Positions 20,549 to 30,624 of a DNA stretch of 64,000 nucleotides are shown here, piece after piece. The DNA lies in assembly GCA_015847255.1 (NCBI GenBank), contig JADLZK010002761.1:124001-188000 (forward strand), given 5' to 3'. A model generated the notes under the pieces. It was not told the DNA's origin and did no database searches. It worked only from the letters and a program-made list of their open reading frames with translations. Origin of the DNA: Hyparrhenia diplandra (taxonomy: Eukaryota > Streptophyta > Magnoliopsida > Poales > Poaceae). The stretch's first letter is position 1. Every line of letters starts with the position of its first letter. Made by a program: the position numbers and the translations under genes.

Positions 20549-22143
20549 ATGGCGACGGTCACTCAAGGCGTGCTCCTCCGCCTCCTCCAATCGATGCACA
20601 CGGAGGAGCGCGTGGCGGGGAGCACCGCTCACCCGTCCTCCAAGTCACGGCCGTGGTGCCAGCGCTGACAGCCTCCACCTCCGACTCGCCACTCCTCGCG
20701 TTACCCCCCTCCAACAACGGCGTCCTCCCTCAACCTCTCCGACGGCCTCCACTGCACCTACGTCCAGGTCCCGCCCGCCGACGCCGACTCCCTCCTCGCA
20801 TCCGCGCGCCCGCACCTCGTCGGCCACCTCGTCCACCTCGACCGACTCCGCTTCGCGCGCCCTGTCCCCCGCGCCGTCGGCCTGCGCACCGTCCCGTCCT
20901 CACGCTCCGTCCCATGCGTCGGTAAGCCTGAGCCACTCGTCGCTCGGTCCGCTGCTTGTGCGCGCGGGTACGTCATCCAGCCTGCCGCGTCCGCCGCCGA
21001 CGCCGCCCCGCCACTCATGCCGTCATCCAACTCCAACTCCGCCGCTCCCGACGCCAGCGACACCGCCGCTAACGTCAAGAGGACTGTCCTGGGTCCGAAG
21101 AACGCCGTCGACCCCGCGCCGCCGCAGCAGCAGCCCGTCAAGCGCCGGTTCTCATCCCCAGCGCCGCCGTCATCCAAGCAGCCGCACCAGCAGCAGCAGC
21201 GAGATCCGTCGCCGGCCGCCAAGCCGGCCACCTCGCGGTCGTCCTCTCCGTCGGTCCGCAAACCGGCTGGCGGCTCGCGTGCGTCGTCGCCGGCGGTGGT
21301 CAGGGAGGAGGAACAACGCCGCGTGCGACGTCACCGGCGCCGTCCAAGTGCGTGGTGCCGAGCCTCGTCGCCGCCAGGGAGGAGAATCGGAGGGCGGTGA
21401 GGGAGCCAGCGATCATCGTGCCGTCGAGGTACCGCCAGCCGTCGCCCGCGGGAGGGAGGAGGGGTGCCGTGTCTCCGGCCATTGGGGGGTGGGAGAAGGG
21501 CGTCCCTGTCGCCGAGCTCGCGAAGGCTGTCTGGGGAAGGCGCTGGGAAGAAGAAGGTTGGGGTGTTGGTGGCGGGGATCTCGAAGATGACGGATTTGGG
21601 GAGTGGGTCGGGTGTGAAGACCGGGAGGAAGAGTTGGGATGATCCCACGGTTTCGCTTGGGACTGTGGCGGCAGGGTCTGTGATGAAGTCAAAGGCCAAG
21701 GTGGATAAGGATTCCATCCTCAGGACTCAGGTCTGGATCCTCTGTTACTACTACATTATTGTGTTTATACATTTGAGACATGGTGCTTGCCAAGATTGTC
21801 AAGATAACCATCTGATAATTCGAGTTCGAGGATATAGTTTTATCACTGCCTGCATTGTGATGACTGGTACAGTAGTAGTATAAATAACTCTTCCTGAAGT
21901 GTTTAAACCGTGTTAATTGAAAATGATCTTGAACTTGAAGAGGTACATTTGGGTGTGTTGTATTGTTGTTCAAACGAAAGATCTTGCCAGGTACACCAGA
22001 TGGGATTGTGAATCGATGACTGCCAAATTCATGCTAGGGTGGAAAACCCAAATTATAACTTAAACATGAACATTGAACAGCATGATTCATATGATCCTAG
22101 CCTTGGTCAGATTTGGTTATGTAAATTAAGATCTGACATAGCC

Positions 22144-22842
22144 AGATGATGTTGGATGATATGGATAGGTAGGATTGTAGAGAAAGAAACATTATTGGGA
22201 AAAAGACTGAAGTATGAAGTGACTGTAACCTTAACTGTTGGCTCAGAAAATCATAACCGTGGTATTCAGTAACAACATTTTCAAATGGATATGTATTGTG
22301 AACAGTTCTGTTGCAATGTTTTCTCAATTTATAAATTTGGTGCCATGACTACAAATTTCACAATTATAGTTTGGAATTTCAATCATATAGCTACATATAT
22401 ATAGAATGGTGTATTAGTCATTTTTAGGTTCAGAGTACTGATTTTTTCTTCTTCTGCATATCCTTAGGTAGCATGTTTGGATAACCATTTTGCCTGTGTA
22501 CAACAGAAAGTTGTGTCCTTCTAGCTAGATGATGTTGGATATGGATAGGATAGTAGACAGAAACATTATTGGTAAAAAGACTGAAGTATGAAGTGACTGT
22601 AACCTTAACTGATGAACGGCTCAGTGTTTTCTCATTTTATAAATTTTGTGCTATGACTACAAATCTGGTGCCACGGTTATAACTTGCACAGTTATAGTTT
22701 GGAAGTTCAATCATGTAGCTACATATATATAGAATGGTGTATTAGTTATTTTCAGGTTCAGAGTACTGATTTTTCTTCTGCATATGCAGCACGGTTGGAT
22801 AACCATTTTTCCTGTGTACAACAGAAAGTTGTGTCCTTCTAG
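22144..22842. repeat. Tandem duplication inside DUF936 intron 1
   Basis: Copy 1 (22144-22526) and copy 2 (22527-about 22842) both begin AGATGATGTTGGAT, share GACTGAAGTATGAAGTGACT and end ACAGAAAGTTGTGTCCTTCT. Small indels separate them. The duplication enlarges the intron without touching the splice sites. Confidence 0.92.
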
Positions 22843-23265
22843 TGTACAGCAGAATGTTTTGTGCCTGTGCAGTAATCATTTTCTTCTTTGTGTCTATCAT
22901 CAGGAAGCAATGTCGTGAGGCGACTAAGTGATGCTACAACGGAACACTCCAGTAATGAAGATTCATCTGTTGATGAGAAGACAAAGTCTCGTAAGAAGAT
23001 AGAATCTTCCTCAGTAAAAGGCAAAAACCGCAGCTCCAAAAATTATACTTCATGATCCTAAATGGACTGACGGCAGCATTCAGTTGGATGCACTTCCTGA
23101 TAAGCTCTCAAAAATAGGAAAGGTAAGCAACTTGTATAGTTTACTGCCTCAGTCTCCATTTAGTGTTCCTGACATGACTTGAGTTTATTTATAATATAAT
23201 TTCTAACGAATTTCAGGAAGCTTTTGAACAGAGGGATTTAGCGGCAACTGCAGCAGCTAGTGCCC

Positions 23266-23382
23266 TTTTTGCAGCAGCTAGTGCCCTTTTTTTTGCAGCA
23301 GCGGTTAAACCCTTCCCCAGAACCCCACTCAAGTGGGAGCCGCCTGGCACTGGGTCTGCCCTTTTTGCAGCAGCTAGTGCCC
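23266..23382 (+). repeat. 117-nt in-frame insertion in DUF936 exon 3, repeat-derived
   Basis: Compared with the paralogous exon at 41970-42061, this exon holds 117 extra nt (39 codons) with no stop. It comprises GCAGCAGCTAGTGCCC repeats separated by T-runs plus a 59-nt unique core (GGTTAAACCCTTCCCCAGAA ... ACTGGGTCTGCCC). The core resembles the 3' tail of a dispersed grass repeat (SINE-like, from memory only). Reading frame and splice phase are kept. Confidence 0.8.
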
Positions 23383-23427
23383 TGCAAGAGGCATTGATCT
23401 CTGAATCTGTAATCAGGAATATAAGGT

Positions 23428-23843
23428 ATTTGAAGATTATTTTCTGTCTAAAAACAAAACCAGTGCATAATTTCAGCAGAAAAGTTGTGATAGTATCTTA
23501 TTAATTTCTGCCTATTGTTTGAAGATTGTTTTCTCTGTCTAAAAAGAAAACCAGTGCATAATTTCAGCAGAAAAGTTGTGATAATATCTTATTAATTTCT
23601 GCCTATTGTTTGAAGATTGTTTTCTCTGTCTAAAAACAAAACCAGTGCATATGTTCAGCAGAAAAGTTGTGATAATATCTTATTAATTTCTGTCTAATGT
23701 CTATTGTTTGAAGATTATTGTCTGTCTAAAAACAAAACCAGTGCTTATGGTTCAGCAGAAAAGTTGTGATAATATCTTGTTAATTTCTGCCTATTGTTCA
23801 ACAGAAAAGTGGTGTGACAATATCTTGTTTATTTCTGATTACA
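23428..23843. repeat. About 4.5 tandem copies of a roughly 92-bp unit in DUF936 intron 3
   Basis: Each unit contains TTGAAGATT, TGTCTAAAAA-AAAACCAGTG, TTCAGCAGAAAAGTTGTGAT and TATCTTATTAATTTCTG. The last, partial unit ends in the functional acceptor TTTCTGATTACAG at 23844. Confidence 0.92.
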
Positions 23844-24564
23844 GCAAGTTCTCTGAAATCTGTGCTTCGTCAAAGGTCGCCAATCCATTTCCAACAGTTG
23901 ATCTTTTCCTGGTTGTCTACGAGGATACACTCAAGTGGAAGACAATCGCTGAGTCTGTGGTTACCAATGGGACTGAAGAGGAATTCTTGGAGAAATCAAC
24001 TGAGCAATGGGTTGGGGCTGCATTAGCCACTGATCTTGAAGTCGTCAAGCTGCTGAACGGTGCCACTGGATCCTTCTCCCGGACGAGGAGCACCAGCAAC
24101 CCAAGTGCATCTTCAGTTGAACCACCAAGGACAAGCCTGTCGAAGAAGCCAACACATGGAGTTTCAGCAAAGGCGCAGTCTAAGGTCTCACCTAGCTCTC
24201 CAATGAGGTGCACATGGAGTAACAACGAGAGCATGAGTGAGACTGCTGAGCTTGCCAAGACCTTATGGTGCGAGATGCATACGTGGTTCCTGACTTTTTC
24301 GTGGGACGAGGCACTGGATGTGGGCTTCCACCTATTCGAAGAAGATCAGAATGTAGCTAGCAAGGGAAAGCACAGTAGCCACATAACGATGGTCCTCTCA
24401 CAGTTCAAGAAGATTAGCGACTGGCTGGACCAAGTAGGTAAGATTGCAGAGGAGGAAAAGGACCAAGGAAGATCGAGTGTTTGAAGCGCAAGATCTATGG
24501 GTTTGTCATTAGCCACATGGGGTCTGCGTTCGAGAGCTCTGTCTCGGTTTCTTCCAGGAGTTGA

Positions 24565-25769
24565 GGAGATGCTTCATGCTCTGAAGCTCGTTGCTTGCAG
24601 TTTCTGTTCGTATTGATTCTTTAAGTTGTTAAGATTTAATGGTTACTTAGTCTCAAAAAAAGATTTAATGGTTACAAAATCATGTAGCCTGTTGGTGCAG
24701 TTCTTTGTTTTCTTTTGGGGTGCCTAATTTATGACTTGTTTCTTTATGTGAATAAATTATCTTATCATCATTATAGATTGCCTTATGTCTGGTTTGTGGG
24801 GTAAGATTATGAAGAGAGCTAGGCTATCACCATTTCTTGGTTCAGTTTGCATTTTGTTGTGAGTTTGTGACCATACTCCCTCTGTCCCTTTGAAATTGAC
24901 GTTGGAAAATCGTGTCCTCCTCACGGGACATGCTTCCCGGGCGACACTCTTAAAGGGACGGAGGGAGTATGTCCATGTCAGTGGTCGTACCGAGAGATGT
25001 GACTATGCGCAGATTGAGATGATGCCCTTTCAAAGCAAAAAGCATATGCAACGGTAAAGACAATCATGCTGCTGTTTACAATAACTTTTTCTTTTTATGC
25101 AACGATAAAGCAAAAGTCAACTTGTCAAATGAGTCATTTTGCACCCCGGTTTTTCAGTTTTCACTAGGCATTAGTTTCCTTTGGTACTCAGTCCATTGGA
25201 TGGGTGTACAGTACAACACAAAAAGCAGAGATGTCTTTTCTGTAAACTAGCAGTGATACAATGCGAGGAAAAACAGCACGTCCATTTCTTGGGTTCTTCA
25301 ATTTCTGAGAAATTCGCTCCTGCTCCTTGTTCTCCTTTCTTTGCTCAAAGTGCATAACCGAATGTGCTGAGTTTACTTTTGCGTATGAAACTGATGTAAC
25401 ATTTTCGACAAAACCGAAAGCAACACCACACAAGAACCAGCCTAATTTCAAATGTTTGATAAGAGTCAACAGGTAGACTACCGTTGGCTCCTAATTGGGC
25501 AGTAAGATGAAAACATTGAGCCACATAAATGTCTGCAAAATTGTTAAATCAGAGCACTGAACTAGTAGCTATGAAACTAAACGTGGATACTATGGCTGTA
25601 ATATGTACTATTTCTGCAAGTGAAACATACTCTTTCTGAATTCAGAAGTTAACAGTTAACAGAGCCACCATGCATAGACTGTTTTGCAGTAAGATGCACA
25701 GACGATGTGACAGTTTATTTTGTTTAAATTTTCCCAAAATTATGAAACGAAGTTAGATTTTGAAAGCAC
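24565..25769. repeat. DUF936 3' flank; copy 1 of a segmental duplication (from about 24680)
   Basis: From TTGGTGCAGTTCTTTG (about 24694) to about 25480 this matches 29427-30130: shared strings TTTTGGGGTGCCTAAT, ATGACTTGTTTCTTTATGTG, AAAGCAAAAAG and AATCATGCTGC. CTTCAATTTCTGAGAAATT at about 25300 also recurs beside RLP genes near 47657 and 51783. No gene was recognised in this stretch. Confidence 0.8.
24876..24967. mobile_element. Stowaway-type MITE, 92 bp
   Basis: CTCCCTCTGTCCC ... GGGACGGAGGGAG with TA on both sides (24874-24875, 24968-24969). The homologous flank near 29.8 kb shows no such element. Confidence 0.9.
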
Positions 25770-26120
25770 TATCTATTTATAAGCCTTGTTTGACTTTCAG
25801 GTGGAGTGCCTTCAAAGGATGTAACTTCTCTCAGCAATTCAGCATGCATGATCCGATCCCATTGGCACGAATGCAATGCAAGCGGCGTTCTCATCTCAGG
25901 TCTCACCCGGTCGTGATCCGACCTCCTAGCTGCTTCGTTATATATGAAGCAGGGGTAGCAGGCCAGCAGTCGTCGCCCGCACCCCGCCCACTCGCCGTCG
26001 ACGGTCCACCTCCACTGCCACACCGCTTCCCGGAATCGATCGCCCTCGGCCTCCGCACACCGCACCTTCCCCGCCGACGAAGCGCGCCGCCCTCACAGTC
26101 TCCACGGCCCGGCCGGCCAC

Positions 26121-26378
26121 ATGGCTTCCGCCGCCTCCGCTTGCAGTCCCAACAACGTCCACGAGGAGACTGCCGCCGCCCTCGGCCCCAAGAACGCCGC
26201 CATCGTCGTCGCCGACCCGGCCGCGCCGTCGCCCGTCTCTGGTTGCATGAAGAAAGTCAAAAGCCTCGTAACATCCTGTCGCGTAGCAAACTGGCAGTGG
26301 GAGTGTCTGATCTCCGCAAGCTTGTGTCGGCAGCAGGTCTGGGCGGCGGCTGGCGCTCTCCGGCCTCCATTGGCGTAG
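26121..26378 (+). pseudogene. Small basic protein gene, diverged copy 1 (85 codons open)
   Basis: Paralogue of the gene at 35026-35265: both start MAS(S/A).SA, have a central APSPV followed by KK, and end in ALRPPLA. Here the middle is out of frame: the segment matching SRSKL...VSDLR.LVSAAGLGG lies in another frame (about 26255-26345), between a length change near 26250 and a second one at GGGCGGCGGCTGG. The frame reopens for the last ten residues, so the ORF still spans 258 nt but would encode an altered core. The 3' flank (GCTGAATGATGG, TGTTTGTTCTGTTC, AGTGAGTGTGTGT) is also shared. Unknown function. It also resembles the LGPKNA..DPA segment of the DUF936 middle region, so both small genes may derive from a DUF936 first exon (inference). 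Confidence 0.55.
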
Positions 26379-27256
26379 TCACAGATGTTGCTGAATGATG
26401 GCAAGGCTTTTGGCAGGACCAAGACATGGTGTTTGTTCTGTTCTGAGTATCTGGGCTTTTGTTCCATGCATCTTGTACCATCTGTAGTGAGTGTGTGTCA
26501 CTCTTCTATGCTTATTGGTCCTGGCTGCGAACATTACGTTCATACTATGTTCAGCTCAGTGTTGTTCATTGATGGTTTTAGTTGGCGTCAGTCGGTTTGT
26601 GTGGTAGAGTTGAGTTTAAGTTTCAGTTCTTTCCTGTCGGGGCTTCATCTTGGAATATTCGAGCCAGGCATTTTTACTATCTTGGAACCTTTTCTGTTTT
26701 ATTTTGAAACCTTTTCTTAGTTGGTGTCAGTGAGGCTAGGGTGTAAAGTTTTGGAGTGTCACACAGCCTGACTGACACCATCCGAGATCATATTACAAGT
26801 TTGGTTTCAATCATTTCCCCATCCAAGATCATTCGAACAATTCAAAAAAAATTGAATTTCAAAATATCAGAACTTCAACTAGAATTTTGGGGCTCGTAAA
26901 TGAATTCGAATGAAAAAGTCGTTAGCTATAAAGTTGTACTTCTTTTATCCCAAAATATACGTACATCTTGCTTGTCAACGAGTCAACTTTTTAATGTCTA
27001 ACCAGCTATATAAAAAAATAAACATACTTATTATTCATATATGTATTATTATCATTAGAATTATTGTTAAATAAATGCGCTGTTCATGCAAAACTTATTT
27101 AAGGACACAAATGTTGATATTTTTCTCTATACTTAATCAAACATCTAAAATTTTGACTCCTCAATATTTGAAAAGTGATTAATTTAGTTTAGGACGGGGA
27201 GTATACCTCATTGAAATCTACAACTTCGGTATTGATCATTTCTGTTTTCGAAGTTC
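26379..27256. repeat. 3' flank of small gene copy 1; segmental duplication copy 1
   Basis: Aligns with about 35276-38190 once later insertions there are removed. Shared strings: AGTTGGTGTC, GCTAGGGTGTAAAGT, TTTCCCCATCCAAG, AAAGTTGTAC, CATATATGTATTATT, AACTTATTTAAGGACA and GGTATTGATCATTTCT. Similarity stops at 27256, exactly where a TGTCAC LTR start is inferred. No gene seen. Confidence 0.8.
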
Positions 27257-27616
27257 TGTCACACTCACTCAACGATTCGCTCGGGATAAGCGGAGTGGTT
27301 GAATATTTAATTATTAAATACCTATTATTAGTAATTTTTATTTAGTTAAATTAAAGTGATCCCGAAAACACTAATGGGCCTGGTGTCGTTAGTTATTTGT
27401 AGACCCCTCATATAAATATGGGGGAACTATTGTGAGAAAATCAATCGAGAATAATTTAGGGTTTCACCCTTCTACTCCCCGCCATTGCCGCCCCCGTGCG
27501 CACAAGACTAGCGCCCCCGGCGCGACTAAGCGCCGCCGCCACCACGCCGTCGCCGATCTACACCACGCCACGCCTTGCCTTCCCCCTCTCGTTGGACCGG
27601 GAAACGGTTTGTGACA
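27257..27616 (+). repeat. Inferred 5' LTR of the gypsy remnant
   Basis: TG...CA borders. A diverged Met-type primer-binding site (TAGTATCCGGAG) begins a few bases after the end. No 3' partner in the window, so the borders rest on motif and duplication breakpoint only. Confidence 0.65.
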
Positions 27617-28680
27617 GATTAGTATCCGGAGACCGGATGATCCAATGGCCTCGACCGGATGAAGAAGTTCATGGTGGACGTCAACAACTACATCACAGCC
27701 ATGGAGGCGTCATCGCCCCCACCTTTAGCTGGGCACGTTCCTCCCTCCAAGCGCTCTCTTCGATGCTGTGGACACCGATGAGTTCACCATCCGCGCGCCT
27801 CCGACTCCAAAATTCTTCAGCCATCGACCGCTCAGAAATTCATACGAAATTGCTATAGAAATTTCTACAGATATTCCTACAGATATCCCTAAAGAAAATC
27901 CTATAAAAATTCCTCCAGAAATTCCTAGACGTCCTGACAATAATCTATTTTTTTTTCTGAGTATGATGGTAAAGGAGATCCTTCTCATTGGATGTATAAA
28001 TGCAATAATTTTTTTTCTCACTCAAGGAATAAAAGACGATGATCAGATCCAGCTTGCTTCGTTCCACCTTCAAGGGAACATACTATCTTGGTTTATTCGT
28101 TGGGAAAAAGAATTGGGTCAGCCAGCTTGGCCAGAATTTTCTGCAACAATCCACAGGCGTTTTGGATCGCCAATGCATAATCACCTCGACGATCTGACAG
28201 TCACACGCCAACTGGGAGATTTAGACACCTACACAGACAAATTTACAAATGACATTTGAATAAGGTACAACACCTCTCTCCCAAACAATAGGTTATGTTA
28301 TATGTGGTCTGGTCTAGCCCCTCCGATTTAGATAGAGGTACAACTACACCAACCACATGATATGGAGACTGCTATAGCATTGGCCGACGTTTCTATTTAG
28401 CAACTCATCGGCAAGATAACTCAAAGGTACATATTCGACGACATTCCGATGTTCAAATATCAGTTCATGGATTAACTAGCATATCTACATGTCCGACTAT
28501 GCAATTAATGATCACTATGAATGGTACCAATTTATTGGTTTTATTAGATTCTGGTTCAACACATAATTTTGTGGATTCTGACTTGGCAACTAAACTGGAC
28601 CTACCAAGATCTCCATCACATCGCTCTCTCCAATCGCCGTGGCAAATGAAGAACATATAACAAATATTGGGAGGTATGAT
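27257..28680 (+). mobile_element. Ty3/gypsy retrotransposon remnant (5' LTR, gag, protease)
   Basis: The inferred 5' LTR 27257-27616 begins TGTCACAC and ends GTTTGTGACA. Its start coincides with the point where the duplicated flank loses similarity. It contains CATATAAATATGGGGG (about 27410), a TATA/leader pattern. Gag follows: a typical E-Y-D-G-K-G-D-P-S-H-W motif (about 27958, other frame) and then QLASFHLQGNILSWFIRW, RRFGSPMHNHLDDL up to a stop at 28259. The protease motif LLDSGSTHNFVDSDLATKLD lies at about 28543-28605. RT, RNase H, integrase and the 3' LTR are absent, so the element is truncated. Frameshifts and stops make it non-functional. Confidence 0.85.
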
Positions 28681-28739
28681 GATATTGAATTTTCTATTGC
28701 TAATGATGACAAATATTGGTCATCATCAACATCGCCATG

Positions 28740-29426
28740 GACGACAACTCGACACCGCCACCGCCTCCTCGACGCCGCCATCCGCAGCCGCCGCGCCAGA
28801 GGACGCGACGCTGCGGTGCGGGCGGCACCCCCGCAGTATATCGGCGCCCGACTTCCCCTCGGACTCGCCGGTGGCGCTCCCACCTCCACAGTTCCGCGGC
28901 TCGAGTGGAGGTCCCGACGACGACGGTAGCGGCGACCCCAACCTACGGATCAGCAAGATGGAGATGCTCTTTGAGATATAGAGGGACCCTCGACCCGCAG
29001 TTCCAAGGTCGCTTTTGCTTTTTTCATCCGATTGTGTGTTGCGGCGCCTGGTTCAACAATCTATCGGGAGGAGACCGTTGGTCGAGTGGGACGCCTTAAG
29101 CTCCGAGGCGCGATTTGGGGCCACCCATCGACTACAACACCACGGGCGACGGGCACCGCCCAGCGGGAGGGCGGCCCGGGCGACTACATCAACACTTTTC
29201 AGGCCTATGCTACACGCAGACCTCCCGAGCCCACTACACAGCGCCCACCTCTTTGTCGGTGGGCTCTAGACTCCTCTCCGGAAAGGCTCTAACGTGGGAG
29301 GAGCCACGTATGATGCATGAGATCATCGACCTCGTGTGTCGCAAGATGCCCAGCCCCCGGACTCACCACAAGCAGCGGTGGCCAACGTCAACAACATCGA
29401 CACCAACACTTTTCAGCCACATAAAT
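28740..29426 (+). mobile_element. Second Ty3/gypsy gag-like fragment
   Basis: A Pro-rich opening (MDDNSTPPPPPRRR-like, about 28739) is followed after several frame changes by a segment with the spacing of gypsy Gag: ARFGATHR, then GDYINTFQAYATRRPPEP and HLFVGGL (about 29130-29270). Gag motifs of a different family from the element just upstream suggest two joined fragments. It ends abruptly at the duplicated DUF936 3' flank (about 29427). Confidence 0.55.
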
Positions 29427-30130
29427 GTCGGCAATTGTTGGTGCAGTTCTTTGGTGTGTTTAGCACCCAAAATTTTAGACGGATGGGACATGCATGTCAC
29501 ATCATTAATCTGCACGTTTCGTTTGTTAGTGGTAAATATTATCCTACCATGGTGTAACTAGGCTCAAAAAGAATCGTCTCGTAATGTACATATAAACTGT
29601 GTAATTAGTTTATTTTTTTACCTACATTTAGGTACTTTCGATACATGTGCCGACATTTTTATGTGATGGGAATCTTCTTTTTGCATAGTGGAATTTGGGG
29701 AGGAATTTTGGGCTCTAAACATTTTCTTTTGGGGTGCCTAATGACTTGTTTCTTTATGTGAATAAATGTATCTTATTATCATTTTAGATTGCCATATGTG
29801 TGGATTGTTAGTTATGAAGCTAGAGAACCAGACCATCATCTTTTCTCAGCAGTTGTATTGTGCAGATTGAAGAGAATTAATTATACTTATACCTTTGCAA
29901 AGCAAAAAGGCAAATGCTATGGTAAAGATCACCATGCAATCATGCTGCAGATTGTAGTAACTTTATTTTTATGTGCCTGGACATAAAGTCATGTTCTCAA
30001 ATGCGTCTGAGGTAGGAGTATTTACAAGTCATTTTGCAACCCCATTTGTCTGTCATCTGGATGCCTAGTAGCAGTTGCTTGGTCCAAGCAATTTCTCAGA
30101 CCCTGCAGCAAGCGCTACCTATAACTATAA
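29427..30130. repeat. Segmental duplication copy 2 of the DUF936 3' flank
   Basis: Matches about 24680-25480 (TTGGTGCAGTTCTTTG, TTTTGGGGTGCCTAATGACT, CTTTATGTGAATAAAT, CAATCATGCTGC, AAGTCATTTTGCA). It is split by a MITE at 29453-29720 that copy 1 lacks. No DUF936 coding exons accompany it, so the duplication took only the 3' end or the exons were lost. Confidence 0.8.
29453..29720. mobile_element. Tourist-like MITE in the duplicated flank
   Basis: Starts GGTGTGTTTAGCACCCAAAA and ends AATTTTGGGCTCTAAAC, with interior motifs in inverse orientation to the 18337 element (GAATCGTCTCGTAATGTACA, ACCTACATTTAGGTA). The homologous site at about 24709 is empty (TTCTTTGTTTTCTTTTGGGG), so borders can be placed within a few bases. 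Confidence 0.8.
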
Positions 30131-30624
30131 TATAATTGATTGACCGTTGTCTCAGTGTTCATCATCATTCATAAAGTAATAGTAATATAACAATATTTCT
30201 ATTGTGTAAACTTGGTGAAGCGTATTAACCTCTGTGGAGGCCGCGTCTACGTGTTATATAGCGCCAAGAACAGGGCGAACTGCATGTACAACAGTACAGA
30301 CTGTAACCAACAACATCCTGAAGACAACTCAGGGTTTACAAGAGATCTTATATCATACTAACAACTAATACCAATAACTAATTCTAAGCTAATGATCAAG
30401 TGTTGGTTGTTTATATATGATACAGAATTACACAGACGCACATATCATTTGACAATTACTACTCTTACTCCCAAGGCACGTGGATATTACATCTTATTTC
30501 TGTAAAGAAAACCATGGCAATATGCAATACTATAGTACTGTAGTAACAAGATTCAAAGCTCTGATGACATACTACTCCCCATTTCCAGAAGCACTAGCTA
30601 TCACATCTGTATCATGCATAGTCG
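30131..30624. other. 3' flank of RLP A, no gene
   Basis: AT-rich spacer downstream of the minus-strand RLP gene. It contains the expected 3' UTR, but no clear poly-A signal could be fixed. Confidence 0.5.

Larger units (their letters stand above)
20549..24564 (+). pseudogene. DUF936-family gene copy 1, four exons, frameshifted
   Basis: Recognised as DUF936 from the N-terminus MATVTQGVLLRLLQSM followed by frame-split pieces matching the family: VTAVVPALTAS, LSDGLHCTYVQVPPADADSL, LVGHLVHLDRLRFARPVPRA and ARGYVIQPAA. A Ser/Pro-rich middle and the conserved C-terminal region (KFSEICASSK, TVDLFLVVYEDTLKWK, ETAELAKTLW) follow. Exons: 20549-21730, 22904-23122, 23217-23425 and 23845-24564, all with GT/AG borders. 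One-base changes shift the frame near 20605, 20725, 21310 and 21470, in exon 2 near 22915 and 23045, and near 24460. The first gives a stop at about 20666. The longest open piece is 23845-24484. DUF936 proteins are plant-specific and of unknown function, sometimes linked to microtubules. Several breaks are in short homopolymers, so sequencing error is an alternative to pseudogenisation. Confidence 0.88.
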
